From contig JBGCDW010000075.1 in the NCBI GenBank assembly GCA_045105775.1, forward strand, positions 1 through 25,964: DNA of 25,964 nt. The letters are read 5' to 3'. Position 1 is the first letter of the stretch; each line of letters opens with the position of its first letter. The notes beneath the pieces are model-generated. The model was not told the origin of the DNA and made no database searches. It worked only from the letters and a program-made list of their open reading frames with translations. Positions 1 through 7,825 of the stretch are shown in pieces. Origin of the DNA: Aureispira sp045105775 (GTDB lineage: Bacteria; Bacteroidota; Bacteroidia; Chitinophagales; Saprospiraceae). The position numbers were made by a program, and so were the translations under genes.

Positions 1-1083
1 GCTCAAAAGCCACAAATAAAATCTGTTGAACACGAACGCCATGCAGTCATTGATGGAAAACTTACTTTAAAAACCAAACTCAAAAAGGAATACAACTTAT
101 TTAATAAGTTATCCCTACAAGAACAATATACCGTTTCCAAAAAAGACAATGCGCTAGAATTAGTTACACAAACACGTCTAAATTATGATCCTAAAGGGCG
201 ACACCAAAACACCCTAAAATACGATAAAAGCGGTGCACTTATTTCCGAAATGAAATTGTACTGGGATGCTTACAATAACAAAAGCAAGGTAGAATTGGTG
301 AATTATGATGATGGTCAACAAAAATCTGTTGCTGTTACCTATTTATTAGAATACAATGAAGATGGAGAGAAGAAAGAAGAGAAGTATTTTGATGACAATG
401 GAAAACAAGTCAAAGGGCGCACTTGGTTTTATAACAAACAACGAGAAATAGACAAAACTTATGTATGGGAAGAAAAATACAAGGAACCTCGCAAGGAAAC
501 CTATACCACTTATAAACGCAATAAAAGTGGTGATTTGACACAATCGACTTCGGTAGAAAAGATCAATGGAAAGGAATTTCGAAAAGATGTACGTTACTTT
601 AGTGATAATTATGTTACAGAATGGTTGACCTATATTGACGGCCGTTTAGAAAGTCACTTTTTTAATGAATATAGAGATAGTGTTATCATTAGAACAACGC
701 GTAAGAACAAACGTCAAGTACTGACACTAGAAGAAGCTGCCAAGGAACAAGAACGCTTAGAACGTCGTAAAAACAATAGAAATACGCGCGCTAAAAAAAA
801 TATAGATGAAGATATTTTTGTGACCAATACCGAATATGATGCCTATGGCAATATCTTAGTGACGAGTCAAAGTATCAATGACAAGGTAATCATGGTCACC
901 CAATATACGTATGATGACTATGGCAACCAAGTCAAAATACTAAAAGTGGATAAGGAAAAAGAGACCAAAGAGGAAGAACTGAAAGAGTACGATGATTGGG
1001 GCAATACGGCTCAACGCATTCTCAAAAAAGACGATAAAGTAGTCTCTAAAGACGTGTACAAGTATACCTATTTTGAAGATTAA
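1..1083 (+). CDS. YD/Rhs-like repeat protein, 5' end cut by window edge
   Basis: The frame is open from base 1 to the stop at 1081-1083, so the gene starts to the left of the window; an internal ATG at 250 is not the real start. The visible 360 residues begin with Ala-Gln, which is what remains just after a typical Bacteroidota signal-peptidase site, so the signal peptide probably lies just outside (inference). The chain is highly charged and made of loosely repeating units such as YDAYGN, YDDYGN and YDDWGN, each followed by a beta-strand-like segment. This resembles single YD (Rhs-type) repeats but is far too short for a full Rhs cage, and no toxin tip is visible. It is followed by a strong terminator and then a gene of the same repeat style (1223-2455). 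Function is unknown; an exported or surface protein is most likely. Confidence 0.75.
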   Translation, partial: AQKPQIKSVEHERHAVIDGKLTLKTKLKKEYNLFNKLSLQEQYTVSKKDNALELVTQTRLNYDPKGRHQNTLKYDKSGALISEMKLYWDAYNNKSKVELVNYDDGQQKSVAVTYLLEYNEDGEKKEEKYFDDNGKQVKGRTWFYNKQREIDKTYVWEEKYKEPRKETYTTYKRNKSGDLTQSTSVEKINGKEFRKDVRYFSDNYVTEWLTYIDGRLESHFFNEYRDSVIIRTTRKNKRQVLTLEEAAKEQERLERRKNNRNTRAKKNIDEDIFVTNTEYDAYGNILVTSQSINDKVIMVTQYTYDDYGNQVKILKVDKEKETKEEELKEYDDWGNTAQRILKKDDKVVSKDVYKYTYFED

Positions 1084-1113
1084 ATTCTATTTTTAAGGCT
1101 ATACCATCTTTAT

Positions 1114-1160
1114 AAAGCTGTCTGTCTAGTGTTTCTTACTAGACAGATAGTTTTGTTTTA
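1114..1160 (+). terminator. Intrinsic terminator after the first YD-repeat gene
   Basis: A perfect 10-bp stem, TCTGTCTAGT (1121-1130) with ACTAGACAGA (1138-1147), has a 7-base loop. It is extended at the base by several more pairs, including G-U. TTTTGTTTT follows. It sits 38 bases behind the stop at 1083 and ahead of the next gene in the same direction. Confidence 0.8.
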
Positions 1161-1222
1161 GAAGCAATCTTATATTTTTTATTACTTTGTGAAATAGTCC
1201 CAATTTTTTATAATAAGACCTT

Positions 1223-2455
1223 ATGAAAACATTTCTATACACGTTTGTTTGCTGGATAATTACGACGGTATCACTGTTTGCCCAAATGGATAGTTTGGCC
1301 GTAGATACTGTTGGTGTAGATACAGTACTAGTAGACACCTTTCAATTGCAACAGACCACCCAATACAACTATCGTTACCACAACGGGCAACGCCAAAACA
1401 ACTTCTTACAAACCACAAAGTATGATACCAATGATTTTGTCATTCAGCAGGAGCGTTATTACTACAAATCTATGGATACAGGAATGGTGATTAATCGCCA
1501 CTATATTTTTGAATACAATCCTAACAGCTTGCTGGGCTCGTATTACAATGAGCAACTGGCCATTGGCAACAAGGCATATAGTATTCAGAAAACGACTTTC
1601 AAAAATTACAGCAGAACGTCCAATAAACGTTACTGGGTCAAGACTCAAAAACCCAATAGCACGCAACTGCTGCGTCAAGTTCGTTATGAGTACAACAAGA
1701 ATGGTTTTCTAATTGGCAAAGAAGCAAGTGATTATACCACTAGCCCTGCTAATAGAAGTATAGAAAAAGTAACGCGCAATGCTGCTGGAAATATGTTGAC
1801 TTGGGTCTCTTATGATGATGATGGCGATACCAAAACGCAAGCCCGAACCTTCAACGCCAGTTACTTAGAAGATACGTTATTGTTGCGTTCCGATGACCAA
1901 TTGTACTATAATTACACTACTGTTATTAATAAATACGACAAAAAGCGACAACTTAAAAAGACCGACAAAAAAATCGGAAATTACAGTACCAAGGGTAAGG
2001 TCAAATACAATAATGAAACGGTTATTATTTATAAAAAAGGTCGTCCATACAAACTCACCGAGAAAAATTTCAAGAAAAAAGTCAAAACCATTACCTATGC
2101 TTACTCACCCAATGAAGCGATACAGTATGTGGTCACTCCTAAAAAAAGCTATACCGAACGCACTGTAACAACACCTCATCCTACGCTGCCAGGTCTATTC
2201 ATCAAACGCACCGAAACCAAAGAGGGAGCCCCCTTTGTAACAGAATTGTGGACCTATGATAGTACAGGCCATTTATTGAGTCATATCGTGCTCGAAAAAC
2301 GCAGCAATGGCAAGGATTGGAAAAATGAAGAACAATACAACGAACATGGCGACATTATTGCCAAACGCCTTTTTGTAGGCAATGCTCTAAAAACCGAGGA
2401 AATTTTTGAGCATACGTATCGCTCCTGGAAATTATTGCGAATCGTGGAGCGATAA
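1223..2455 (+). CDS. Exported YD/Rhs-like repeat protein
   Basis: A 410-residue protein with a signal peptide: MKTF, a hydrophobic stretch over residues 4-20, and a likely cleavage after SLFAQ. The mature part is rich in Tyr, Lys, Thr and Asn. It contains spaced units like YEYNKNGFL (about residue 155), YDDDGDT, YDSTGHLL (about 346) and YNEHGDI (about 373), each followed by a strand-like segment. These resemble isolated YD repeats as in Rhs and wall-associated proteins. It shares this style with the gene ending at 1083, so the two may be paralogues that have diverged. No catalytic motif is visible. It is probably periplasmic or on the cell surface. The ATG at 1223 fits the signal peptide. A TTACTTTG one mismatch from the -7 consensus lies at 1182-1189, without a well-spaced -33 box. 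Confidence 0.8.
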   Translation: MKTFLYTFVCWIITTVSLFAQMDSLAVDTVGVDTVLVDTFQLQQTTQYNYRYHNGQRQNNFLQTTKYDTNDFVIQQERYYYKSMDTGMVINRHYIFEYNPNSLLGSYYNEQLAIGNKAYSIQKTTFKNYSRTSNKRYWVKTQKPNSTQLLRQVRYEYNKNGFLIGKEASDYTTSPANRSIEKVTRNAAGNMLTWVSYDDDGDTKTQARTFNASYLEDTLLLRSDDQLYYNYTTVINKYDKKRQLKKTDKKIGNYSTKGKVKYNNETVIIYKKGRPYKLTEKNFKKKVKTITYAYSPNEAIQYVVTPKKSYTERTVTTPHPTLPGLFIKRTETKEGAPFVTELWTYDSTGHLLSHIVLEKRSNGKDWKNEEQYNEHGDIIAKRLFVGNALKTEEIFEHTYRSWKLLRIVER

Positions 2456-2468
2456 GCTGTGGTGCATT

Positions 2469-2512
2469 GAGCCAAAAAGAATGTTGTTGAACAACATTCT
2501 TTTTGGCTTTTA
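2469..2512 (+). terminator. Intrinsic terminator between convergent genes
   Basis: A near-continuous inverted repeat, GCCAAAAAGAATGTTGTT (2471-2488) with its complement (2490-2507), forms a stem of about 17 bp with a minimal loop. TTTT follows on the plus strand. It lies between the convergent YD-repeat gene and pth. On the minus strand no U-tract follows, so it mainly serves the plus-strand gene, although the hairpin could block read-through from both sides. Confidence 0.8.
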
Positions 2513-2534
2513 AAAGCATTCTTTACTTGTAAAT

Positions 2535-3260
2535 CTACTCAGCAGTAGGAGCTGGAGGAGTGGTATCAGTATCCTTTTCTTTAGACTTTGGAGGGGTCTT
2601 TTTTTGGGGCTTCTTTTTTTCTGCTAATACATTGGTGTTGACACGATTCATAGTACGTTCCAAGCCAATGGTGCCAAACTCCAAAACACCTTGGGCGGCA
2701 TGGGCTATAATTTTAGATAAATGCTCGTCTTCCTCTTCGTTCCACTTACCCAGTACAAAATCAACCTGCCTGCCTTTGTTGAAACGATCGCCAATACCCA
2801 CCTTGAGTCTAGGGTATTGACCTGTTTGCAACAATTGTTCTATGTTTTTGAGCCCATTGTGCCCTCCAGCACTCCCCTTTCCTTTGAGGCGTATCTGGCC
2901 AAATTTGAGATTCAAATCATCCAAGATCACCAATAGATTTTCTTTTTTGATTTTTTCCTTTTGCAACCAATAACGTACCGCTTGACCACTCAGATTCATG
3001 TATGTAGTTGGTTTGAGCAAAATAAACTGCCGCCCCTTGTGCTTAAAACTTCCCACATACCCCTGTCTATCGCTCTTATAAGACACGTCAAATTTGGCGG
3101 CTAAATAATCGACCACATCAAAACCAATATTATGACGTGTACCATTGTACTCTACTCCTGGATTACCCAACCCTGTAATAAGATACTTCACTATATTCTC
3201 ATTTTTTTGCTCTTCTTTATCTGAAGAAGTAGCCAATAGTTGTTTCAACCATTTAAACAT
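2535..3260 (-). CDS. pth: Peptidyl-tRNA hydrolase with N- and C-terminal extensions
   Basis: Cleaves the ester bond of peptidyl-tRNAs released from stalled ribosomes, in the cytoplasm. From the ATG at 3260 (241 residues) the core starts near residue 25 with YLITGLGNPG. It has the expected Asn33 and catalytic His43 (in TRHNIGF), followed by the KPTTYMNLSG motif, the Asp in VILDDLNL and the GSAGGHNGL loop. A GTG at 3287 in frame would add nine residues; an AAGGAG lies only three bases before it, so that start is possible but less convincing. The N-terminal 24-residue amphipathic extension occurs in other Bacteroidota Pth proteins as I recall them. The C-terminal tail of about 30 residues is Lys/Pro/Thr-rich and outside the enzyme fold. 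It lies downstream of rplY, a common pairing, but a terminator separates the two. Confidence 0.95.
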   Translation of the reverse strand: MFKWLKQLLATSSDKEEQKNENIVKYLITGLGNPGVEYNGTRHNIGFDVVDYLAAKFDVSYKSDRQGYVGSFKHKGRQFILLKPTTYMNLSGQAVRYWLQKEKIKKENLLVILDDLNLKFGQIRLKGKGSAGGHNGLKNIEQLLQTGQYPRLKVGIGDRFNKGRQVDFVLGKWNEEEDEHLSKIIAHAAQGVLEFGTIGLERTMNRVNTNVLAEKKKPQKKTPPKSKEKDTDTTPPAPTAE

Positions 3261-3300
3261 AATTCCAACTTGATTAATCTTTTGCACTTGCTCCTTGAAA

Positions 3301-3344
3301 GATACAACAAAAGACGTATTGGAAAAACAAATCCAATACGTCTT
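3301..3344 (-). terminator. Intrinsic terminator or attenuator between rplY and pth
   Basis: A perfect 13-bp inverted repeat, AAGACGTATTGGA (3311-3323) with its complement (3332-3344), has an 8-base loop. Read on the minus strand the stem is followed by TTGTTGTATC directly after the TT of the stem, giving a U-rich tail. It ends the rplY transcript before pth, so pth is probably expressed by read-through or from its own promoter. Confidence 0.75.
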
Positions 3345-3407
3345 ATTATAAGTTGTTGTCTATGGTCGGTCAGAACCCAGTTGTTCGTACGGCCACAAAG
3401 CAATAAT

Positions 3408-3998
3408 TTATTGTGCTTCTTCTGCAGCTGTACGAGCTTCTGCTGAACGCAATGCACGTGGTACTTCTACAGATGCCAATGGAATTCCTCCAGAGTTCAA
3501 GATTTCAATACCTTCTTCTACTTTTACTTCACGTACACGAATAGATTTACCCAGTGCTAAGTGCTCTACATCTACATTGATGAAAGAAGATAATTTATCA
3601 GGCGTAGTTTGTACTTTGATTTTGCGAATTTTTTGCATCAAAACACCCCCTACTTTTACACCTTTGGCAGAACCTACCAAACGAATTGGAATTTCTGCTT
3701 TAACTTTTTGGCCTTCTACCAACTCTAACAAATCAACATGCATGATAGTGTCTGTTACGGGGTGGAATTCTACCGTTTTGATAATAGCTTGGCGTACTTC
3801 GTCTCCTACGGTAACCTCTGCTACTCTAAATTCATTGGTGTAAATCAAATCTCTCAATGCCATTGGGGCAACACTGAAATGAAGGTTGTTCTCACCACCA
3901 TATAGAACGCAAGGCACCAAGTTGGCATTGCGTAGAGCTTTTGTACTTTTCTTGCCTAATTCAGTTCTTGAAGTACCTGTTAATGCGATCGTTTTCAT
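3408..3998 (-). CDS. rplY: 50S ribosomal protein L25/general stress protein Ctc
   Basis: Ribosomal protein that binds 5S rRNA on the large subunit. The 196-residue length indicates the two-domain CTC/TL5 form rather than the short E. coli L25. Residues 1-95 match the L25 beta-barrel domain, with the conserved YGGENN..FSV and FHPVTDTIMHVDLLEL segments. Residues 96-180 match the TL5-type C-terminal domain, with IPIRLVGSAKGVK, GGVLMQ and the FINVDVEHLALGKSI stretch. An Ala/Glu-rich tail ends the protein. It is the leader gene of the usual rplY-pth pair. A well-formed promoter lies 50-80 bases upstream and a terminator follows. Confidence 0.96.
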   Translation of the reverse strand: MKTIALTGTSRTELGKKSTKALRNANLVPCVLYGGENNLHFSVAPMALRDLIYTNEFRVAEVTVGDEVRQAIIKTVEFHPVTDTIMHVDLLELVEGQKVKAEIPIRLVGSAKGVKVGGVLMQKIRKIKVQTTPDKLSSFINVDVEHLALGKSIRVREVKVEEGIEILNSGGIPLASVEVPRALRSAEARTAAEEAQ

Positions 3999-4047
3999 TT
4001 GAATCGTTATAGTTTATTCTAAGTAAATACTTTTCTTTTTGGACGTG

Positions 4048-4078
4048 CAAAGATAAGAAGAGTTCGGATTTTTTCAAA
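4048..4078 (-). promoter_or_regulatory. Bacteroidota-type promoter for rplY
   Basis: Read on the minus strand: TTTG (plus 4075-4078), then TATCTTTG (plus 4048-4055). Nineteen bases separate the TTG core from the -7 octamer. This matches the TTG-N17-23-TAnnTTTG pattern known for Bacteroidota sigma factors. The expected transcript start lies about 40 bases before the rplY ATG. Confidence 0.7.
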
Positions 4079-4145
4079 CAATTAACAAAAATAGTTCTTT
4101 TATCAGCTGTTTTTTATGGTGTTAAGGGTTTTTTAGGGTCAAATA

Positions 4146-6401
4146 TTAGCGCAAGAGCTGTTTGAGCCGACTAATACTTTGCTTGTTGTGCTCTAGCGTA
4201 ATCGCATTGATAATGTCGTTTTTTTCCAGCCGTGTTAAATGCAAGCTCAAAGAGGCGCGTTGCTCCAACAACGTTGGCGAATAGGTAAAATCTATGACCT
4301 CTACTTTGTCGTATCCAATCTTAGATTTTAAGTACGAGATGTAATTGTCATGATGATAATTTTGCAAAGCATCCATAGCAAACATAGGCCCCAAGGGATT
4401 AAAAACCAATTCGGATAAAGATTGAGAAGTGGTTCCTGCAATATCTTTGGATTGTGTATAAGAACGAACAGAAACAATAATTACCCCACTGGTATGGGCT
4501 CGTATCCACCTTCTAAAAATCGTAGCAAAACGCGTAGCCATTTCCAGCCCAAAATTATCTCGAAAACCAGCATCGACCAAATTGATAATAGGATCACTAG
4601 GCATTTGTACACTTGGAAAAATAAATGGAAAGGTCGCATTCATACGCAATGCCGTAACAAAACGCAAGTTCATTGGATGGTGTGCTTTGAACAAGGCTCC
4701 ATAATCTACGGCATCAATCTGGTCAGCATTGGTCGCTCCCTGATAACTAAACGGTGAGCGCATCATAAAACTGACAGGCTGAGGAGAAATAACCATCATT
4801 CGGCTATCATTGGCAATTAAGGGGGTTAAGAATAATAAAGGTATTTGCCCTGTTGCTTCTGCCTTTTGGTAATACGCCAAATCGTGTGCTAATAAACCTT
4901 CTGTATTTTCTATAAACTGCTGTTCAAAACTATAGCCTCTATCTTGTCGATAGGTGTATCCATTCACTTCCCTATTCACCCAGGGAATAAAAATATCATT
5001 CACCAAAAAGGTAAAGGCCAACGAATTCATCAAATCTTTGGCGGTATGATCGAGATAGCGTTTGTCATACAAATCTACCTCCTTGCCTTGCTGCTGTTGA
5101 TGATACAATTCTCGATAAAGACTTGCGCCCCACATTCCCCCAGAAGAGCCTGTAATGAGGGCAGTATGGGGCATTAGTTGGCCTTGTGTAGCATGATCGG
5201 CCTCTCGCATCACATGATGCGACCACAAACTTGCTCGAATACCTCCGCCACTCACACAAAACAAAACCATTTTAGGTTTTTTATTTTCATCCTTGAACTT
5301 GGCGCGCCAATGATTCAAAATTTGGAGCATGTGCTCACTGTCATTGTAATACTGACGTTTGGAGCAAATAGAATCTAATACAGGCAGAGAGTAAGGGCTT
5401 GGTTTTACGTCATAATTGAGCCCATAAGCACTATTTTGATAAGAAAACAGCCCCCAAGCCATCATTTGATTAATCAAAAACAACGCGATTAACAAAGAGA
5501 GCACACGCCATTCCTCTAGCCAATACGTCAAGGCACCTATAACGGTTGTTAAAATAGAAAACAACAATAGTAAGCTCGCAGCAGCAGGAATTCTGAACGC
5601 CTCGTATTCGACTAGTGCCGCCATCAAAATCAATAAAATAATACTGACACTTTGAATGACAAATGCATTGGCGTGATTTTGTCTAAAAACACGCTCTAAT
5701 AATTTAAAATTATAATGTCCCACCTTGCGTACAATACGCCACTGAAACTGCTCATTCAAAAAATAATCTACTCGCCAAGCATTTTTGTAAGGGCCATCTT
5801 TTTGCAAATTTACGCTGCGTTCTTTGCGCTGTACTACAATAGATTTTAGGACTTTTGATAATTTGAGATGATTTCGTTTGCGATAACTTTGTACATCTGT
5901 ATTGGTGTAATGAAAATAAATCATCGCTACAACAATCATCAATACGGCACCAACAATAAGCCCCAAGCAATACAATAAACTGTATTCTCCAACGTATTCA
6001 TTGTACCACTGAAATTTTACAATGTGATAACAGTAAACCAATAAGAATAAAATTGGAATCAAACAATTATTAAAACTAAACTTAGAAAAAGGGCGATACA
6101 GCGAGGCTAAGAAAGGAAAACGATAACTGTTGAGAATATAAATACTCGTGTTCCAAGCAATAAAAAAGCTTCCATAGGCCAAACCAATGATAAAAAAACT
6201 CCAAAATCCAACTACCCCCTTGTACTCTGGATCCAAAAATAACTTGTGCAGCCCCATAGAGGTTCCCAATTGACCACTCATAATGGCAAACAAGATTCCC
6301 CATAAACTCAATAGCAATATATTGTGTTTAAGTTGTAAACGTATCAATTGTATAGGAAACGTATAATATAAATTAACTAGACGTGCTTTAAGTTGGGTCA
6401 T
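4146..6401 (-). CDS. Multi-span membrane protein with patatin-like phospholipase domain
   Basis: From the ATG at 6401 the protein has 751 residues. In-frame codons run upstream to 6494, but the added 31 residues look unlike a natural N-terminus. About seven hydrophobic spans are visible in the first 340 residues, for example SLWGILFAIMSG, VGFWSFFIIGLAYGSFFIAW and VLSLLIALFLINQ. Charged loops lie between the fourth and fifth. The second half carries the patatin signature: oxyanion loop SGGGIR (384-389), nucleophile elbow GSSGG with Ser420, and the dyad Asp610 in VDAGFRDN. Patatin-fold enzymes hydrolyse acyl esters of lipids with a Ser/Asp dyad. The membrane domain suggests lipid remodelling at the inner membrane (inference). 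The substrate is unknown. No regulatory partner is adjacent. Confidence 0.88.
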   Translation of the reverse strand: MTQLKARLVNLYYTFPIQLIRLQLKHNILLLSLWGILFAIMSGQLGTSMGLHKLFLDPEYKGVVGFWSFFIIGLAYGSFFIAWNTSIYILNSYRFPFLASLYRPFSKFSFNNCLIPILFLLVYCYHIVKFQWYNEYVGEYSLLYCLGLIVGAVLMIVVAMIYFHYTNTDVQSYRKRNHLKLSKVLKSIVVQRKERSVNLQKDGPYKNAWRVDYFLNEQFQWRIVRKVGHYNFKLLERVFRQNHANAFVIQSVSIILLILMAALVEYEAFRIPAAASLLLLFSILTTVIGALTYWLEEWRVLSLLIALFLINQMMAWGLFSYQNSAYGLNYDVKPSPYSLPVLDSICSKRQYYNDSEHMLQILNHWRAKFKDENKKPKMVLFCVSGGGIRASLWSHHVMREADHATQGQLMPHTALITGSSGGMWGASLYRELYHQQQQGKEVDLYDKRYLDHTAKDLMNSLAFTFLVNDIFIPWVNREVNGYTYRQDRGYSFEQQFIENTEGLLAHDLAYYQKAEATGQIPLLFLTPLIANDSRMMVISPQPVSFMMRSPFSYQGATNADQIDAVDYGALFKAHHPMNLRFVTALRMNATFPFIFPSVQMPSDPIINLVDAGFRDNFGLEMATRFATIFRRWIRAHTSGVIIVSVRSYTQSKDIAGTTSQSLSELVFNPLGPMFAMDALQNYHHDNYISYLKSKIGYDKVEVIDFTYSPTLLEQRASLSLHLTRLEKNDIINAITLEHNKQSISRLKQLLR

Positions 6402-6763
6402 GCAATGAAAATTGGTAGCTAGTATAATAGAAATGGCATAAGCCTTGCCTTGTACTACTAATAAGGGCTTATTGGATAGTAAGCAATCATTCAAGCAGTT
6501 GATAACAACTATTCTTTGTTACCTTAAATTTAAACAACTTCCTAATATTGAGAATTACGTAGATAAATTTTTATTTTTGTTGAATGCTCTTGTAGCTATA
6601 TTTTTACCAATAATGCCCAAAAAGACCATTGGTTTATTGATTTTGATTTACTAAAAGTATACGACCTTACCCCGAGGTTATGCTTTTACCCCCATTTTTT
6701 AGTTCTAAACTTAAGGGATTATTCTCTTAGCAATTAAAGACTCCGCTCCTAAAAAGTAATATT
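6402..6763. other. Divergent intergenic region
   Basis: About 360 bases separate the patatin-like gene (minus) and the 6764 gene (plus). It is AT-rich, with no convincing gene. A promoter candidate for the plus-strand genes lies at 6548-6579. No exact -7 box was found for the minus-strand gene. Confidence 0.6.
6548..6579 (+). promoter_or_regulatory. Candidate promoter for the 6764-9401 cluster
   Basis: TTG (6548-6550), 21 bases, then TATTTTTG (6572-6579), an exact fit to TTG-N17-23-TAnnTTTG. It lies about 185 bases before the ATG at 6764, which implies a long leader. In such AT-rich sequence a chance match is quite possible. Confidence 0.4.
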
Positions 6764-7825
6764 ATGGCACATTATATTTTCATTTTTTCATTTTTTTGCT
6801 GGACACTAACCTGTACAGCACAAGATTCTGACACGGACACTCTTGTTCCTAGTATACGCTACTCTTGGGTAGAAGATCAGGATTTTGCTACTCCTTCTAA
6901 CTTCTACGGCTATACCTTTGTTCCAGCCGAAGGCAAGATGAGCATTGCACATTATCCCAATCCTTTTGCTGCTGGTGTCGTTTCTTTTCAGATTTCTCGT
7001 AATGATGTTTTAATTACAGAACGCGCAAATTACACGCCTGCGGGTATTGTAGATCCTCCAACAGATGCCAAACCTTATCGCTTACGCATTTCTCGTATTG
7101 TAGATAATCAAGACTATGGTATGGAGTTTTATTTGGTAGACAATACCAACAAAGAGTTGGAAGGCTATCTCAAAATTTTCCGTGATCCCATTGGACAAGT
7201 AGATATGATTAAGTATCGCCCAAGTACTGCCGATCCTGAGCATGTATACTGGCTTCCCCATATCAGTGAAGAGCAAGCCTTGGCATATGGCAAATTTTTC
7301 ACCCATCAAGAAGATTTTAATTGTAAAACATTAGATGAGTTCTGGGGAAAAGTACTTTATCCCTTTTTGTCCTATAAGAATCAATCCAACATCAATTTCC
7401 GAAAAATTTCTCGCATTTATCCCGAAGATGCTATTGATATTCGTTTTGAGGAGGAAACTGTTGTAAAAGGAAAAAAAGAAAAAATATTACAATACATTAT
7501 CTTTAACTCCGAGGATGGCAAAAGAAAAAAATTGCTGGTCAAGAAAAGTAAAGAAGTAGAAGGTTATGAAGACAAGGAAGAAAGCAAGCCTCGTACTGTT
7601 CTAGAAGTAGAAGTAAGAGATGAAGCTACCCTGGAAACCTTTTTTGTGCTTTTTCACAGAGGCAAAAGAAAGTTATTGCGCGCAGTAGAGTTGCAAGAGG
7701 AAAAAACACGGGCAAGCTTACTGTATTACGAAATGAGACGCGGCAAGGGTATTATAGTAGAAGATGCTCCAACACAAGGCGCTCCAAAAACATCTGCTAA
7801 TGAGGATACCCCTAATATGGATTAA
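6764..7825 (+). CDS. Exported protein of unknown function
   Basis: A 353-residue protein with a short signal peptide: MAHYIFIFSFFCWTLTCTAQ, cleavage likely after the final AQ. The mature region looks beta-rich in the first 150 residues, then becomes strongly charged (Lys/Glu) from about residue 225. It ends in a low-complexity tail rich in Ala, Pro, Thr and Asn. I recognise no family or catalytic motif. Its 3' end overlaps the start of the next gene by 26 bases, so the two are co-transcribed and translation may be coupled. It is probably periplasmic or outer membrane-associated. Confidence 0.78.
   Translation: MAHYIFIFSFFCWTLTCTAQDSDTDTLVPSIRYSWVEDQDFATPSNFYGYTFVPAEGKMSIAHYPNPFAAGVVSFQISRNDVLITERANYTPAGIVDPPTDAKPYRLRISRIVDNQDYGMEFYLVDNTNKELEGYLKIFRDPIGQVDMIKYRPSTADPEHVYWLPHISEEQALAYGKFFTHQEDFNCKTLDEFWGKVLYPFLSYKNQSNINFRKISRIYPEDAIDIRFEEETVVKGKKEKILQYIIFNSEDGKRKKLLVKKSKEVEGYEDKEESKPRTVLEVEVRDEATLETFFVLFHRGKRKLLRAVELQEEKTRASLLYYEMRRGKGIIVEDAPTQGAPKTSANEDTPNMD

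Noticed and set aside
1126..1338. A 70-residue minus-strand open frame over the start of the second YD-repeat gene
   Set aside because: It lies across a terminator and antisense to a signal peptide; no supporting features.
6445..6654. A 69-residue plus-strand open frame upstream of the 6764 gene
   Set aside because: It overlaps the N-terminal region of the patatin-like gene and the promoter candidate; composition is not protein-like.
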